DNA from: an uncultured Clostridia bacterium
Lineage (GTDB): Bacteria > Bacillota_A > Clostridia > Christensenellales > UBA3700
DNA length: 5,862 bases
NCBI GenBank assembly: GCA_946545105.1
Contig: CAMNMY010000059.1
Span: 1 to 5,862, forward strand
Direction of reading: 5' to 3'
In this document: one piece after another, positions 5,543 to 5,862 of the stretch
How positions within the stretch are numbered: position 1 is the stretch's first letter
How the letters are laid out: each line of letters begins with the position of its first letter
Notes under the pieces: generated by a model
The model's database searches: none
Seen by the model: the letters and a program-made list of their open reading frames with translations, nothing else
What the model was told of the DNA's origin: nothing
Program-made: the position numbers and the translations under genes

Positions 5543-5862
5543 TATTCTACTTCTATCTGTTTCATCTTTACTTCATTGCCCGAAACTAAATACGTATGCT
5601 CAGAACCGCAATGTGGGCACTTCTTTCCATTAGCTACAGTGCCAAATGTTTGCTTACAGTCTTCGCAATATGAAAGGGCAGATAAAACCACAAGATTTAA
5701 CTTGCAGTTTTTTAGGTATTCAGTCTTTTTCTTTGCCCACTCGAAACAATCCGTAAAATACTCCGGAACGACGGTGGAAACCTCTCCCACCTCGATGGTG
5801 AGAGAGGTTACTGATTTAACCTTATTTTCTTTAGCAATCTCTTCGATTTGCTTTGTTATATT
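5542..5862 (-). CDS. hypA: HypA, hydrogenase nickel metallochaperone (N-terminus outside window)
   Basis: The frame is open to the right edge, so the GTG at 5790 is an internal Val codon rather than the start. About 106 residues are visible out of a usual 113-118, so only the first few, including the nickel-binding Met-His-Glu, should be missing. Recognisable parts are VTSLTIEVGEVSTVVPEYF (the family's GE(L/V)S-VVPE stretch) and a zinc domain C-x2-C-x12-C-x2-C (CEDC and CPHC, bases 5608-5667), then the ending GSEHTYLVSGNEVKMKQIEV. HypA hands nickel to the hydrogenase large subunit, or in some bacteria to the urease pathway, in partnership with HypB. Its stop shares one base with the hypB start (TAATG), so the partners are translationally coupled. 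The zinc-domain and SEHTYLV wording resembles clostridial HypA (from memory of the family). Confidence 0.93.
   Translation of the reverse strand, partial: NITKQIEEIAKENKVKSVTSLTIEVGEVSTVVPEYFTDCFEWAKKKTEYLKNCKLNLVVLSALSYCEDCKQTFGTVANGKKCPHCGSEHTYLVSGNEVKMKQIEVE

Noticed and set aside
5788..5790. GTG as the hypA start
   Set aside because: The frame stays open upstream to the window edge and the upstream residues match the HypA N-terminal region, so this is an internal Val.

Overview
The window reads as an AT-rich (roughly one third G+C by eye), densely packed piece of a low-GC Gram-positive-type genome, most likely an anaerobic or gut Clostridia-like Bacillota. The pointers are strong AGGAGG-type ribosome sites, a lipoprotein-type binding protein, an M29 aminopeptidase, and HypA/HypB proteins of the short clostridial form. 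This placement is inference from style and protein family, not from a marker gene.

Layout, left to right. (1) The 3' half of an M29 metallo-aminopeptidase gene on the + strand, cut by the left edge. (2) A TetR-family repressor on the - strand, convergent with the peptidase. (3) A 169-bp AT-rich divergent control region (1180-1348) with overlapping promoter candidates and two perfect palindromes (14 and 18 bp). (4) A tight four-gene + strand operon: a FecCD/BtuC-type permease, an ABC ATPase, a FepB-like substrate-binding lipoprotein and a class I SAM-dependent methyltransferase. Its junctions are an 8-bp overlap, a 2-bp gap and a TAATG stop/start overlap. (5) Convergent to it on the - strand, hypA (cut by the right edge) and hypB, the nickel-insertion metallochaperone and GTPase, also joined by a TAATG overlap.

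Working model: the TetR protein represses itself and the adjacent uptake operon. The operon imports a metal chelate or tetrapyrrole-like ligand through a BtuC2D2-like importer with a lipoprotein receptor, and the methyltransferase acts on that ligand or a related small molecule. HypA and HypB deliver nickel to a Ni enzyme, classically [NiFe]-hydrogenase. Their position against the importer suggests, but does not prove, a nickel- or metallophore-linked role for the transporter.

The most distinctive architecture is at the importer/hypB convergence. The two last genes overlap tail to tail by 23 bp. Each transcription unit then appears to have its intrinsic terminator inside the coding sequence of the opposing gene: the importer terminator lies in hypB, and the hypAB terminator lies in the methyltransferase gene. 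The two mRNAs would be complementary over about 165 nt at their 3' ends. The peptidase/TetR convergence has a similar, weaker terminator candidate inside the TetR gene. HypB also carries an unusual TKxD in place of the usual NKxD guanine-specificity motif. No mobile element, CRISPR array, tRNA or rRNA was seen.
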